Both the position numbers and the translations under genes were made by a program. Below, piece after piece: positions 1 to 7,578 of a DNA stretch of 35,077 nt; position 1 is the first letter of the stretch, and every line of letters starts with the position of its first letter. The notes beneath the pieces were generated by a model. It was given only the letters and a program-made list of their open reading frames with translations, was not told the origin of the DNA and did no database searches. The DNA comes from Citreimonas sp042096055 (GTDB lineage Bacteria > Pseudomonadota > Alphaproteobacteria > Rhodobacterales > Rhodobacteraceae): assembly GCF_042096055.1 (NCBI RefSeq), contig NZ_JBELMH010000031.1, positions 1 to 35,077 of the forward strand, given 5' to 3'.

Positions 1-211
1 AATGAACCAAACCGCCCGCATATCTCTTCAGATACCGACAATGTCAAAAAACGTGCCGACACAAACATACGAACTGCGTCAAAGTAGCGACGCAACCCGC
101 CTTCATGCCGACTGGAGTGAACTGCGACCCGTGGGCCGCTGCCCGCCCGGCGATGCCTCAGCGCCGCCGGTGAGGGGTTATCTACGGATGGGTCGGCCGA
201 GTCGCAAGCAC

Positions 212-237
212 AAAAAACCGCCCCCGGGCGATTTTTT
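212..237 (-). terminator. Intrinsic terminator, stronger on the minus strand
   Basis: The sequence is A6, a CGCC/GGCG stem with a four-base loop, and T6. On the minus strand the junction pair is a U-G wobble, so the A6/U6 and GC parts form one continuous helix ending in six U. On the plus strand the same position is a C-A mismatch. It can work in both directions but looks better for leftward transcription. Confidence 0.7.
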
Positions 238-258
238 CCGAAGCAGTCCCCTGCCCCG

Positions 259-288
259 GTCACACCCCCCATATCTTGTGAGTGTGAC
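259..288. promoter_or_regulatory. Inverted repeat GTCACAC-N16-GTGTGAC
   Basis: Seven-base arms at 259-265 and 282-288 are perfectly complementary. The centre contains ATATCTTGTG, which resembles one half of an NrdR box, but the other half does not fit well. It could be an operator, or the first hairpin of a short leftward transcript that starts near 291. Confidence 0.4.
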
Positions 289-297
289 GCGGCTTTG

Positions 298-325
298 ACA
301 CTACCCTGCGGCGGTGACCCGTCAA
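298..325 (-). promoter_or_regulatory. Possible leftward sigma-70-type promoter
   Basis: On the minus strand TTGACG (325-320) is followed after 16 nt by TAGTGT (303-298), giving a predicted start near base 291. The -35 matches five of six consensus positions; the -10 is weak. Transcription would run into the inverted repeat and then the terminator at 237-212. This is an inference from motif spacing only. Confidence 0.35.
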
Positions 326-502
326 GGTTGATCGCGGCTGCGTCCCCTCTCCGACGCATGTCCAACGCGCTGCGCGCCCAATTTTCGCGCGTCGCCCGCG
401 TCCGCGTGGCGCGCGCAGGGGAACAGCACCGCCGGAAGCGTGTTGATCCATCATGGAACGCTTTTTCGCCATACCGGCCGCTGCGCCCCGCGGGGACTGC
501 CG

Positions 503-982
503 ATGACGTGGTCCTTCGACGCCTTCGCCGGACTTGCCGCGCGGGCCGCCACAGCCGCGGGCTTTCCCGACGACCGTGCGCAGACCTTCGGACGGGCCGC
601 CGCCGTGCACATGGCCCGGGGCGGAGACTCGGGCGCGATCGCCGAGGCGCTGCGGGATCCGGCCGACAGCCCGATCCTGCGCCTGCCGCTGCTCATGCAC
701 GATCTGATGCGCGCCGCGCAGATCTCCGGGCCAAGCGTGGCGCTTTCGGTGCTGCCGGCGGACCGCGCGCTGGCGCCGGACTATGCCGAACTGCTGCCCG
801 TCACGCTACGCGACGTGACCATCCGGTCGGGGACCGAAAAGGGCCCGGCGCAGTTGCGGGCGACCGTGACCGAGGATGTGGCGGAAGAACCCGACGCGAA
901 GGGCATCGACGTGCCCGACGACCTTGTCGAGACGCTCAGCCGGCTGGCCGAGCGAGAGCAGGACGCGCCCGCCGCGCCGTGA
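503..982 (+). CDS. Small conserved-looking protein of unknown function
   Basis: A 159-residue protein starting MTWSFDAFAGLAARAA. I chose the ATG at 503 because GGGGA lies just upstream and the sequence before it has no protein character. The N-terminal third is an alanine-rich helical segment (about residues 5-50), which weakly recalls DUF3726 proteins of this bacterial family; I would not name it on that basis. The middle has a hydrophobic helix (PILRLPLLMHDLM), and the C-terminal part is acidic and ends in an Ala/Pro tail. There is no signal peptide or membrane segment. Its TGA directly abuts the stop of the convergent Trm112-like gene, forming a TGATCA palindrome. Codon use matches the neighbours, so it is probably a real gene. 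Confidence 0.65.
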   Translation: MTWSFDAFAGLAARAATAAGFPDDRAQTFGRAAAVHMARGGDSGAIAEALRDPADSPILRLPLLMHDLMRAAQISGPSVALSVLPADRALAPDYAELLPVTLRDVTIRSGTEKGPAQLRATVTEDVAEEPDAKGIDVPDDLVETLSRLAEREQDAPAAP

Positions 983-1162
983 TCAATCGTCGAGGGTACG
1001 CGCCTCGTCGACCAGCATGACGGGAATGCCGTCGCGGATCGGGAAGGCCACGCCGGCGCGCTGGCTGATCAGCTCCTGCCGCTCGGCGTCGTAGCGCAGA
1101 CCTTCGTGCGTCACCGGGCAGATCAGCGCCTCGAGCATCCTGCGGTCGAACGTGGCACTCAT
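983..1162 (-). CDS. Trm112-like protein
   Basis: A 59-residue protein, MSATFDRRMLEALICPVTHE..., ending with the family hallmark FPIRDGIPVMLVDEAR. Trm112 proteins are small zinc-binding scaffolds that activate methyltransferases in eukaryotes and archaea; the bacterial role is poorly defined. The usual four zinc cysteines are almost absent: the first CPxC is CPVT and the second pair is replaced by Ser and Ala, so it probably does not bind zinc in the classical way. Its ATG overlaps the TGA of the upstream LON-domain gene (ATGA), so the two are translationally coupled. It is the last gene of a thioredoxin/LON/Trm112-like run. Confidence 0.9.
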   Translation of the reverse strand: MSATFDRRMLEALICPVTHEGLRYDAERQELISQRAGVAFPIRDGIPVMLVDEARTLDD

Positions 1163-1800
1163 TGCATCCGGTCTCCCTCGCCGCCGCGCATGGCGTATTC
1201 CATCAGCGTCACCAGCGTCTCGCGCCGGGTCGACAGCGACGGCGCCTCGAGCAGGGCCTGCTTGTCCTCGGGGCTGAAATCCAGAAGCATCGACAGCGAG
1301 TTGATCAGCAATTCGTCGTCGGCGTCGCGCAGCGTCTCCCAGTCGGCAGACAGGTCGCGCGCCTTGAAGTAGCGGTCGAGCCGGCTGAGGAAGCGGTCGC
1401 GGTCGAAGGACGTGTCGTGCTCGACCGGGTCGAGGTCGCGCTCAAACCCGTCCCAGGCCACGGCGCAGCGACGATAGGGCGTGAAGCCGTCGATCTCGTT
1501 GACGACGCGGAATCGCGACATCCCCGAGAGGGTGATCATGTAGCGGCCGTCCTCGGTTTCCGAGAACTGCGTCAGCCGACCGGCGCACCCGATACGCTGC
1601 AGGCCCTTTTCCGAGCGGCCGGGCACGGCGACCGGTTGCACCATGCCGATCAGCCGCGTGTCGGTCTTCATGCAATCGTCCAGCATCGCCAGGTAGCGCG
1701 GCTCGAAGATGTGCAGGGGAAGCCGGGCGCGCGGCAGAAGCAACGCACCCGGCAGCGGAAAGATCGGGATGGTACCCGGCAGATCGGTCATGCGCTTCAT
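1159..1800 (-). CDS. LON peptidase substrate-binding domain protein
   Basis: A 213-residue cytoplasmic protein consisting of the N-terminal substrate-binding (PUA-like) domain of Lon without its ATPase and protease domains. The opening is diagnostic: TIPIFPLPGALLLPRARLPLHIFEPRYLAMLDDCM, with the family's hydrophobic strand and the HIFEPRY motif near residues 30-36. Stand-alone LON-domain proteins are widespread in alphaproteobacteria; a role in substrate recognition is assumed but not established. Start choice: ATG at 1800, with a second in-frame ATG three codons later. It follows the thioredoxin gene by 27 nt and overlaps the Trm112-like gene by four bases. That order suggests a small protein-homeostasis operon, which is an inference. 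Confidence 0.9.
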   Translation of the reverse strand: MKRMTDLPGTIPIFPLPGALLLPRARLPLHIFEPRYLAMLDDCMKTDTRLIGMVQPVAVPGRSEKGLQRIGCAGRLTQFSETEDGRYMITLSGMSRFRVVNEIDGFTPYRRCAVAWDGFERDLDPVEHDTSFDRDRFLSRLDRYFKARDLSADWETLRDADDELLINSLSMLLDFSPEDKQALLEAPSLSTRRETLVTLMEYAMRGGEGDRMQ

Positions 1801-1827
1801 GGGAAGGCAGCTAGCCCGTGCGGGGAT

Positions 1828-2751
1828 TCAGGCAAATATCATCGAGCTCAGACGGCGGCGGCCTTTCAGGGCCACCGGGTCGTTGGGCTTGAGCGCCTCG
1901 AAGATCGTCGTCAGCTGCGCCTTCGCGGCGCCGTCGTTCCACTCGCGGTCGCGGCGGAACAGCTCGAGCAGGTGATCGACGGCCTCCTGCGCATCCCCCT
2001 TGGCGTAGAGCGCCTGCGCCAGGTCGTAGCGCGCCTGATGGTCGTCGGGATCGGCCTCGACCTTGGCGGTCAGCTCGGCCACCGGGCCCACGCCCGCGGC
2101 CTGCTTGGCCAGCTCGATCTGCGCGTGCACGGCCTCGAGCTCGGGCGCCTTGGCGATCTCGGCGGGCGCGCCGTTCAGGATCGCCTCGGCCTGCTCCATG
2201 TCGTCCATCGCCAGGTGCGCGCGCACCAGCCCGGCATAGGCGCGGGCGTTGTGCTCGTCCTCGCCCACGATCGCGGCGAAGACCTGCGCGGCATCGGCCG
2301 CGGCGCCCTGATCCAGCATCTCCTCGGCGGTGGTCAGCGCCTCGTCCAGACCGCCGTCGTCACCGGCCGCACCGCCCGCGGCCTGCACCACGCGGTCGAT
2401 GAACGCCTTCAGCTCGGACGCGGGCACCGCGCCTTGGAAGCCGTCGACCGGTTGGCCCTGCCAGAAGGCGTAGACCGTGGGGATCGACTGGATGCGCAGC
2501 TGGCTCGCGATCATCTGGGCCTGGTCGACATTGACCTTGACCATCTTCACCGCGCCCTTGGCGTCGCGCACCGCCTGCTCGAGCGCGGGGCCCAGCGTCT
2601 TGCACGGGCCGCACCAGGGCGCCCAGAAGTCGACGATCACCGGCACCTCGTTCGAGGCATCGACCACCGCGCTCATGAACTCCGCCTCGGTGATGTCCCG
2701 GATCAGATCGCCCGCATCGGCCTGCGTCTTGCCGCCGCCCAGTTCCAGCAT
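1828..2751 (-). CDS. Thioredoxin-domain co-chaperone (YbbN/CnoX type)
   Basis: A 307-residue protein with an N-terminal thioredoxin fold and a C-terminal TPR-like helical region. The thioredoxin part (about residues 18-130) has the intact redox motif WCGPC at 46-50, the cis-proline strand SIPTVYAFWQG and no signal peptide, so it acts in the cytoplasm. Residues about 140-300 are Ala/Glu-rich helices of the tetratricopeptide type, as in E. coli CnoX (YbbN), which holds unfolded or chlorine-damaged proteins and passes them to GroEL and DnaK. E. coli CnoX has a redox-inactive site, whereas this protein keeps both cysteines and is probably also an active oxidoreductase, as reported for some alphaproteobacterial members. 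It is the first gene of the run with the LON-domain and Trm112-like genes. Confidence 0.92.
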   Translation of the reverse strand: MLELGGGKTQADAGDLIRDITEAEFMSAVVDASNEVPVIVDFWAPWCGPCKTLGPALEQAVRDAKGAVKMVKVNVDQAQMIASQLRIQSIPTVYAFWQGQPVDGFQGAVPASELKAFIDRVVQAAGGAAGDDGGLDEALTTAEEMLDQGAAADAAQVFAAIVGEDEHNARAYAGLVRAHLAMDDMEQAEAILNGAPAEIAKAPELEAVHAQIELAKQAAGVGPVAELTAKVEADPDDHQARYDLAQALYAKGDAQEAVDHLLELFRRDREWNDGAAKAQLTTIFEALKPNDPVALKGRRRLSSMIFA

Positions 2752-2810
2752 GTCGTCCTCCGCCCTTTCGGTTCATGCGGGGGCCCGCCCCGCCGCGGTA
2801 AATTCCGCTG

Positions 2811-2840
2811 TTAGATGGCGCAGCGGGGCCTGCGATGCAA
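2811..2840 (-). promoter_or_regulatory. Possible promoter of the thioredoxin operon
   Basis: On the minus strand TTGCAT (2840-2835) is followed 17-18 nt later by CATCTAA (2817-2811), about 60 nt before the thioredoxin ATG. The same TTGCATCGC string with 17-nt spacing occurs at the ffs promoter in this window. The rest of 2752-2899 holds nothing I recognise. Confidence 0.4.
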
Positions 2841-2899
2841 GGCCCGCCTGCCCGCTCGATCGTTGCGCGAACACGCCCGCGGGGCAGCGGGCGGTCGCC

Positions 2900-3688
2900 C
2901 TACAGGTCGAACGTCGCGAAGACCGGCGCGTGGTCCGACGGCTGGTCCCAGCCGCGCACCGACCGCAGGATGCGGCTGGAATGCGCGGCGCCCGCGATGT
3001 CCGGGCTGGCCCAGACATGGTCCAGCCGGCGGCCCTTGTCGGCCGCGTCCCAGTCGGGCGAGCGGTAGGACCACCACGAATAAAGCGGCCCCTCGGGGAT
3101 GTCGGCGCGCGTCACGTCCACCCAAGACCCCGCCTCCTGCGCGGCGTTCAAGTGGTCGACCTCGATCGGCGTGTGGCTGACCACGCGCAGCAGCTGCTTG
3201 TGCGACCACACGTCGTCCTCGCGCGGCGCGATGTTGAGATCGCCCACCAGGATCGCCTTCTCGGGCCGGCTGTCGCGGAAATGGTCGCGCATCTCCGAAA
3301 CGTAGTCGAGCTTCTGGCCGAACTTCTCGTTGATCGTGCGGTCGGGCTTGTCGCCGCCCGCGGGCACGTAGAAATTGTGCACCGTCACGCCGTTCTCCAG
3401 CTCGGCCGCGACGTGGCGCGCGTGGCCCAGGCCCGCAAAGTCGAAGCTGCCGGTCTCGCGCAGCGGGATCTTCGACAGGATCGCCACGCCGTTATAGCCC
3501 TTCTGCCCGCGCGCCACCCGGTGCACGTAGCCCAGTGCCTCGAAGGCCTCGACGGGGATCTTGTCCACCGGGCTCTTGCATTCCTGCAGGCACAGCACGT
3601 CCGGCGCCTCCTCGCGCAGCAGCCGCTCCACCAGCCCCGCGCGCAGGCGGACCGAGTTGATGTTCCAGGTGGCAAGCGTGAAGGGCAT
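2900..3688 (-). CDS. xthA: Exodeoxyribonuclease III
   Basis: A 262-residue enzyme of the exonuclease III/AP endonuclease family, which removes nucleotides 3' to 5' from duplex DNA and cuts at abasic sites in base excision repair. I chose the ATG at 3688 because the family starts MPFTLATWNINSVRLR and the upstream codons lack protein character. The metal and catalytic residues are visible: Asn of WNINS, Glu of CLQECKS, the Tyr of NFYVPAGGDK, the Asp/Asn pair of GDLNIAPREDDVW, Asp of RRLDHVWAS and the final SDHAPVF. Length and motif order are normal. It lies 84 nt downstream of truA and before the thioredoxin operon, all on the same strand. Confidence 0.95.
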   Translation of the reverse strand: MPFTLATWNINSVRLRAGLVERLLREEAPDVLCLQECKSPVDKIPVEAFEALGYVHRVARGQKGYNGVAILSKIPLRETGSFDFAGLGHARHVAAELENGVTVHNFYVPAGGDKPDRTINEKFGQKLDYVSEMRDHFRDSRPEKAILVGDLNIAPREDDVWSHKQLLRVVSHTPIEVDHLNAAQEAGSWVDVTRADIPEGPLYSWWSYRSPDWDAADKGRRLDHVWASPDIAGAAHSSRILRSVRGWDQPSDHAPVFATFDL

Positions 3689-3772
3689 GGGAATCCTCGT
3701 GGCTGAATGGCGCGCGTCAGGGGCGGGTTTGGCCGCGCGCGCCGGCCCGGTCAACCCGGCACGTCCGCGCGC

Positions 3773-4546
3773 TCAAACCTCGGGGAACGGATCGTCGTCG
3801 TATCCCACGCCGACCAGCGCCAGCCCACCCGGCGGACAGACCGGCCCGCAGGCCGCGCGATCCCGCGCCGCCAGCGCCGCAGCCACGTCGCCCGGCGCCC
3901 AGGCGCCCGCGCCCACGCGTTCGAGCGTGCCCACGATCGACCGCACCTGGTTGTGCAGGAACGACCGCGCGCGCAGGAAGAACTGCACCTCGGGCCCGGC
4001 CGGGCCGTGGGTCTCGGTCACGGTTATCTCGTCCATCGTCTTCACCGGCGATTTCGCCTGGCACATCGTGGACCGGAACGTGGTGAAGTCGTGCGTCCCC
4101 AGCAGGTGCGCGGCGCCCTCGCGCATCGCGTCCACGTCCAGCCGGTGGTTCACCCGCCAGACCTGCCCCGCCTCCAGCGTCGCCGGCGCGCGCCGCATCA
4201 GCAGCCGGAACAGGTAGCGCCGCTCGTTGGCCGAGAACCGCGCGTGCCAGTCGTCGGCCACGCGCGCCGCGGCCCGGATCGCGACCGGCGCGGGCTTGAG
4301 GTGGTAGTTCAGCGCCTCGGACAGCCGGAACGGGTCCAAGTCCCTGTCCATGTCGCAATGCGCCACCTGCCCGCGCGCATGCACGCCCGCATCCGTGCGC
4401 CCGGCGGCGGCGATGGTGTGGTCGCGCTTCTCCAGCCGCGCCAGCGCGTCCTCGATCGCGCCCTGCACCGACGGGCGGTCGGCCTGGCGCTGCCAGCCGC
4501 TGAACGGCCGACCGTCATATTCAACCAGAAGCGCGTAGCGGGGCAT
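3773..4546 (-). CDS. truA: tRNA pseudouridine(38-40) synthase
   Basis: A 257-residue TruA, which isomerises uridines 38-40 in the anticodon stem-loop of many tRNAs. The start MPRYALLVEYDGRPFSGWQRQ is typical, and the catalytic aspartate is D52 in AGRTDAGVHARGQ. Later family motifs are also present, including the FHARF-like WHARFSANERRYLFRL and FLHNQVRSIVGTL. Length is normal. It is transcribed away from the YcjX gene; the 115 nt between the two starts must hold both promoters, but I could not pick a clear pair. Confidence 0.96.
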   Translation of the reverse strand: MPRYALLVEYDGRPFSGWQRQADRPSVQGAIEDALARLEKRDHTIAAAGRTDAGVHARGQVAHCDMDRDLDPFRLSEALNYHLKPAPVAIRAAARVADDWHARFSANERRYLFRLLMRRAPATLEAGQVWRVNHRLDVDAMREGAAHLLGTHDFTTFRSTMCQAKSPVKTMDEITVTETHGPAGPEVQFFLRARSFLHNQVRSIVGTLERVGAGAWAPGDVAAALAARDRAACGPVCPPGGLALVGVGYDDDPFPEV

Positions 4547-4661
4547 GGCGCGGCTTTACCGCTCCTCTTGCGCCCCCGCAATGGCCGCCCCCGAAATGCC
4601 CGCTCTGGCACCCGCGCGCCGCCACGCCTATGTTGCCCCAAACCTGCCACGGGAGACGCCA

Positions 4662-6089
4662 TTGGTCATCGGAACCATCGCCGACACGCTCACCCGCGGG
4701 GTCGAGTCCGTGACCGGCACCGTCTCGGGCGCCTTCGCCGAGCCCACGGTGCGCCTTGGCGTCACGGGCCTGTCGGGCGCGGGCAAGACCGTGTTCATCA
4801 CCGCGCTGGTGGCCAATCTTCTGGACCGCGGGCGGATGCCGCAGCTCGTCGCGCAGGCCGAGGGGCGCATCCTGTCGGCCTACCTGCAGCCGCAGCCCGA
4901 CGACACGATCCCCCGCTTCGACTACGAGACGCACCTCTCCCAGTTGACCGCCGACAGCCCGCGCTGGCCCGACGGCACGCGCGCGGTCAGCCAGCTGCGC
5001 CTGTCGCTGCGCCTGCGCCCCGCCGGGCTGCTCGCCGGCCTTCAGGGGCCCCGCACGGTGCATCTCGACATCGTCGACTATCCCGGCGAATGGCTGCTCG
5101 ACCTCGGGCTGATGGACAAGACCTACGCCCAGTGGTCCGAGCGCATGCTGGCCCGCCTGCCCCACCGTCCAGGCGGCGCGACGGTGGCCGAGGCCCTGCG
5201 GGCCGAGAACGCGCACGCGCCCTTCGACGAATCCCGCGCGCGCATCCTGGCGCAGCACTACACCGCCGCCCTGCACGAGGCGCGCCGCGCCGGCTTTTCC
5301 GACTGCTCGCCCGGCCGCTTCCTGCTCCCGGGCGAGATGGAGGGCAGCCCCGCGCTGACCTTCGCCCCGCTGCCGCCCGACGCGGACGCCCCGCGCAAGT
5401 CGCTCTGGCGCGAGATGGAGCGCCGCTTCGAGGCCTACAAGCGCCGCATCGTCAAGCCGTTCTTCCGCGACCACTTCGCCCGCATCGACCGGCAGGTGGT
5501 GCTGGTCGACGCGCTCGGCGCGATCCACGCCGGCCCCCAGGCGCTCGAGGACCTGCGCGCCACGATGGCCGACATCCTCACCGCCTTCCGCCCCGGCGCC
5601 AACGCCTTCCTCAGCCAGATCTTCCGCGGCAAGCGGGTCGAGCGGATCCTCTTCGCCGCCACAAAGGCCGACCACCTGCACCACTCGCAGCACGCCCGCC
5701 TCAGCGCGATCATGGAGGCGCTGACCCGCGACGCCCGCGACCGCGCGCGCTTTTCCGGGGCCGAGACTCAGTCGATGGCCATCGCGTCCCTGCGCGCCAC
5801 GACCGAGGCGACGCTGCCCCACAAGGGCGACGTCCTCGACGTCGTACAGGGCACGCTGCTGGACGCGGACAACACGCGCGGCAAGCAGGCCGCCTTCTAC
5901 CCCGGCGCGCTGCCCGACGACCCCGCCCGCCTGCTCGGCCCCGCGCGCGAGGGTGCCGATGCCTGGCTGGACGAGGATTACGCCATCATGCGCTTCGCCC
6001 CGGCCCGCCTGACGCTCAAGCCCGGCGAGGGCCCGCCGCATATCCGCCTCGACCGCGCCGCGCAGTTCCTGTTCGGAGACCGGCTATGA
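4662..6089 (+). CDS. ycjX: YcjX family P-loop protein
   Basis: YcjX (DUF463) proteins are GTPase-like P-loop proteins, linked in gammaproteobacteria to the Psp envelope-stress regulon; their precise job is unclear. I propose the TTG at 4662 as the start because GGGAGA lies at the right distance and the 39 earlier in-frame codons, beginning at 4545 inside the truA start region, are Ala/Pro-rich and uncharacteristic. That gives 475 residues, close to the family length. Walker A is GLSGAGKTVF (residues 36-45). The IVDYPGEWLLDL segment fits the Walker B/switch region, and LFAATKADHLHHSQH near residue 330 occupies a G4-like specificity position. The stop overlaps the next gene as ATGA. Position and company with YcjF support the name. 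Confidence 0.92.
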   Translation: MVIGTIADTLTRGVESVTGTVSGAFAEPTVRLGVTGLSGAGKTVFITALVANLLDRGRMPQLVAQAEGRILSAYLQPQPDDTIPRFDYETHLSQLTADSPRWPDGTRAVSQLRLSLRLRPAGLLAGLQGPRTVHLDIVDYPGEWLLDLGLMDKTYAQWSERMLARLPHRPGGATVAEALRAENAHAPFDESRARILAQHYTAALHEARRAGFSDCSPGRFLLPGEMEGSPALTFAPLPPDADAPRKSLWREMERRFEAYKRRIVKPFFRDHFARIDRQVVLVDALGAIHAGPQALEDLRATMADILTAFRPGANAFLSQIFRGKRVERILFAATKADHLHHSQHARLSAIMEALTRDARDRARFSGAETQSMAIASLRATTEATLPHKGDVLDVVQGTLLDADNTRGKQAAFYPGALPDDPARLLGPAREGADAWLDEDYAIMRFAPARLTLKPGEGPPHIRLDRAAQFLFGDRL

Positions 6090-6526
6090 GCGCCCTGCTG
6101 CGCCCGGCGCTGTCGACCGACGCCGGCGCCGTCGGCGCCATCCTGTCCGAGTTCATCGACACCACCGACTGGATGCCGCGCGTGCACACCCGCGCGCAGG
6201 ACCTCGCCCACGCCGCCATGCTGATCGAACGCGGCTGGGTCACCGTCGCCGACGCAGGGCACGTGGTCGGCTTCATCGCCCGCGACGGGGCCGAGATCCA
6301 CGCGCTCTACATCACCGGACCGTCGCGCGGCCGCGGCGTCGGCGCGCGCCTGCTGGACGACGCGCAGGCGCGCGCCGACCGGCTGGGCCTGTGGACCTTC
6401 GCCGCAAACGACGGCGCACAACGCTTCTACGAACGCGCGGGCTTTCGCCCCGCGGGCGGCACGCAGGGCGACAACGACGAAGGCCTGCCCGACATCCGCT
6501 ACCTGTGGGAAAGGCCCGCACCATGA
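6086..6526 (+). CDS. GNAT family N-acetyltransferase
   Basis: A 146-residue single-domain acetyltransferase. The acetyl-CoA loop is SRGRGVGARLLDDAQ, preceded by the strand IHALYITGP; the C-terminal signature ANDGAQRFYERAGFRPAG is typical of the fold. The substrate cannot be told from sequence. The gene is embedded between ycjX and ycjF with four-base ATGA overlaps at both ends, so all three are translationally coupled. It may modify a small molecule or protein linked to the YcjX/YcjF system, but only the context says so. It sits out of frame with a very long spurious open frame that begins at 3707. Confidence 0.93.
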   Translation: MSALLRPALSTDAGAVGAILSEFIDTTDWMPRVHTRAQDLAHAAMLIERGWVTVADAGHVVGFIARDGAEIHALYITGPSRGRGVGARLLDDAQARADRLGLWTFAANDGAQRFYERAGFRPAGGTQGDNDEGLPDIRYLWERPAP

Positions 6527-7542
6527 GCGACGACACACGCGACACCGCGAAGGCACGCCGCGCCGGCCCGGTGCTGATCGACCTCGACAGCGACGCGCCC
6601 TCGCCCGCCGAGGCGCCGCCTATCGCCGACGAGGACCCCGCGCCGCGGGGCACCGCGATGACCACCGCCGCCGCACTCGCCGCGCGCCGCCCGTCGCGGC
6701 TGGCGCGCTGGTTCTGGCGGCTCGCGGGCGCGCTGGTCGCCACCATCGTGTCGGTCGCCGCGTGGGAATTCGCCACCGGCCTGATCGAGCGCACGCCGCT
6801 GCTGGGCTGGGCGGTGACCGCGCTGATCGGCGCCTTCGCCGCCGTGTGCCTCGCGCTCGCCATCAAGGAAATCGCCGCCATCGCCCGGCTGGGCAAGGTC
6901 GACGCGCTGCACCACGCGGCCCTGACCGCGCGCGGCAGCGACAGGCCCGACGACGCGCGCCGCGTCTCGCGCGATCTCGCGCGGCTCTACGCCCATCGCG
7001 ACGACACCCGCTGGGGCCGCCAGCGCCTGGCCGAGCGCGAGACCGAGCTGTTCGACGCCACCGCCGTGCTGGACCTCGCCGAACGCGAATTGCTCACCCC
7101 GCTCGACGCCGCCGCACGGGCCGAGGTCGAGGCCGCCGCGCGCCAGGTCGCAGCCGTCACAGCACTGGTGCCGCTCGCCTTCGCCGACGTGGCCGCGGCG
7201 CTGTCGGCCAACCTGCGCATGATCCGCCGCATCGCCGAGATCTACGGCGGCCGCTCGGGCACGCTGGGGGCATGGCGGCTGACTCGGGCGGTGATGTCGC
7301 ATCTCGTGGCCACCGGCGCCGTCGCCGTGGGCGACGATTTGCTCGAGCCTGTGCTCGGCGGCTCGGTCCTCGCCCGCGTGTCGCGCCGCTTCGGCGAGGG
7401 GCTGGTAAACGGCGCGCTCACCGCGCGCGTCGGCGTCGCCGCGATCGAGGTCTGCCGCCCGCTGCCGTTCCACGCCTTGCCCGCGCCGTCGGTGCGCGGC
7501 ATCGTCCGACGTGCGCTGACCGGCCTCGGCGGCTCGCGCTGA
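6523..7542 (+). CDS. ycjF: YcjF/TIGR01620 family inner-membrane protein
   Basis: A 339-residue protein of the TIGR01620 (DUF697, YcjF) family, the usual partner of YcjX. The first about 55 residues are acidic and cytoplasmic. Two hydrophobic segments follow (about residues 65-85 and 90-115), introduced by RLARWFWRLAGALVATIVSVAAW. After them comes a long helical cytoplasmic region, then the glycine/alanine-rich DUF697 segment near the end, with VNGALTARVGVAAIEVCRPLPF. Function is unknown; in gammaproteobacteria the pair is induced with phage-shock genes, but no psp gene is seen here. The ATG overlaps the acetyltransferase stop. The VIT-family gene follows after 36 nt. Confidence 0.9.
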   Translation: MSDDTRDTAKARRAGPVLIDLDSDAPSPAEAPPIADEDPAPRGTAMTTAAALAARRPSRLARWFWRLAGALVATIVSVAAWEFATGLIERTPLLGWAVTALIGAFAAVCLALAIKEIAAIARLGKVDALHHAALTARGSDRPDDARRVSRDLARLYAHRDDTRWGRQRLAERETELFDATAVLDLAERELLTPLDAAARAEVEAAARQVAAVTALVPLAFADVAAALSANLRMIRRIAEIYGGRSGTLGAWRLTRAVMSHLVATGAVAVGDDLLEPVLGGSVLARVSRRFGEGLVNGALTARVGVAAIEVCRPLPFHALPAPSVRGIVRRALTGLGGSR

Positions 7543-7578
7543 CGCGGCGCCGGGGCCCACCTGCCAGGGAGGGTTCCC

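Larger units (their letters stand above)
212..291 (-). ncRNA. Candidate small RNA or leader transcript
   Basis: If the leftward promoter at 298-325 is real, the transcript would begin near 291 and end at the terminator at 212, about 80 nt. It would fold as a 5' hairpin from the GTCACAC/GTGTGAC repeat, a short single-stranded purine-rich stretch and the terminator hairpin. It matches no RNA family I recognise. It could instead be an attenuated leader for a gene beyond the left edge. No coding potential is visible. Confidence 0.3.
1..502. other. Left-edge region without a convincing protein gene
   Basis: No reading frame here looks like a real protein. The open frame starting at base 2 runs through a strong terminator hairpin and has no recognisable domain. 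The recognisable contents are a leftward promoter-like pair (298-325), an inverted repeat (259-288) and a terminator hairpin (212-237), listed separately. Bases 330-502 are the upstream region of the small gene at 503, where I see only a GGGGA ribosome-binding-like sequence just before the ATG. Any gene left of base 1 is outside the window. Confidence 0.6.

Noticed and set aside
259..288. NrdR box
   Set aside because: Only one half matches well, there is no second box at the usual spacing and no ribonucleotide reductase gene in the window, so it was kept only as an unnamed inverted repeat.
2..298. Open frame of 98 codons at the left edge
   Set aside because: It runs through the terminator hairpin at 212-237 and has no domain, no ribosome-binding site and no plausible composition.
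3707..6526. Very long plus-strand open frame (939 codons)
   Set aside because: Only its last 146 codons, the GNAT acetyltransferase from 6086, are a gene; the rest is antisense to truA and out of frame with ycjX, with the Arg/Ala-rich composition of a GC-rich shadow.
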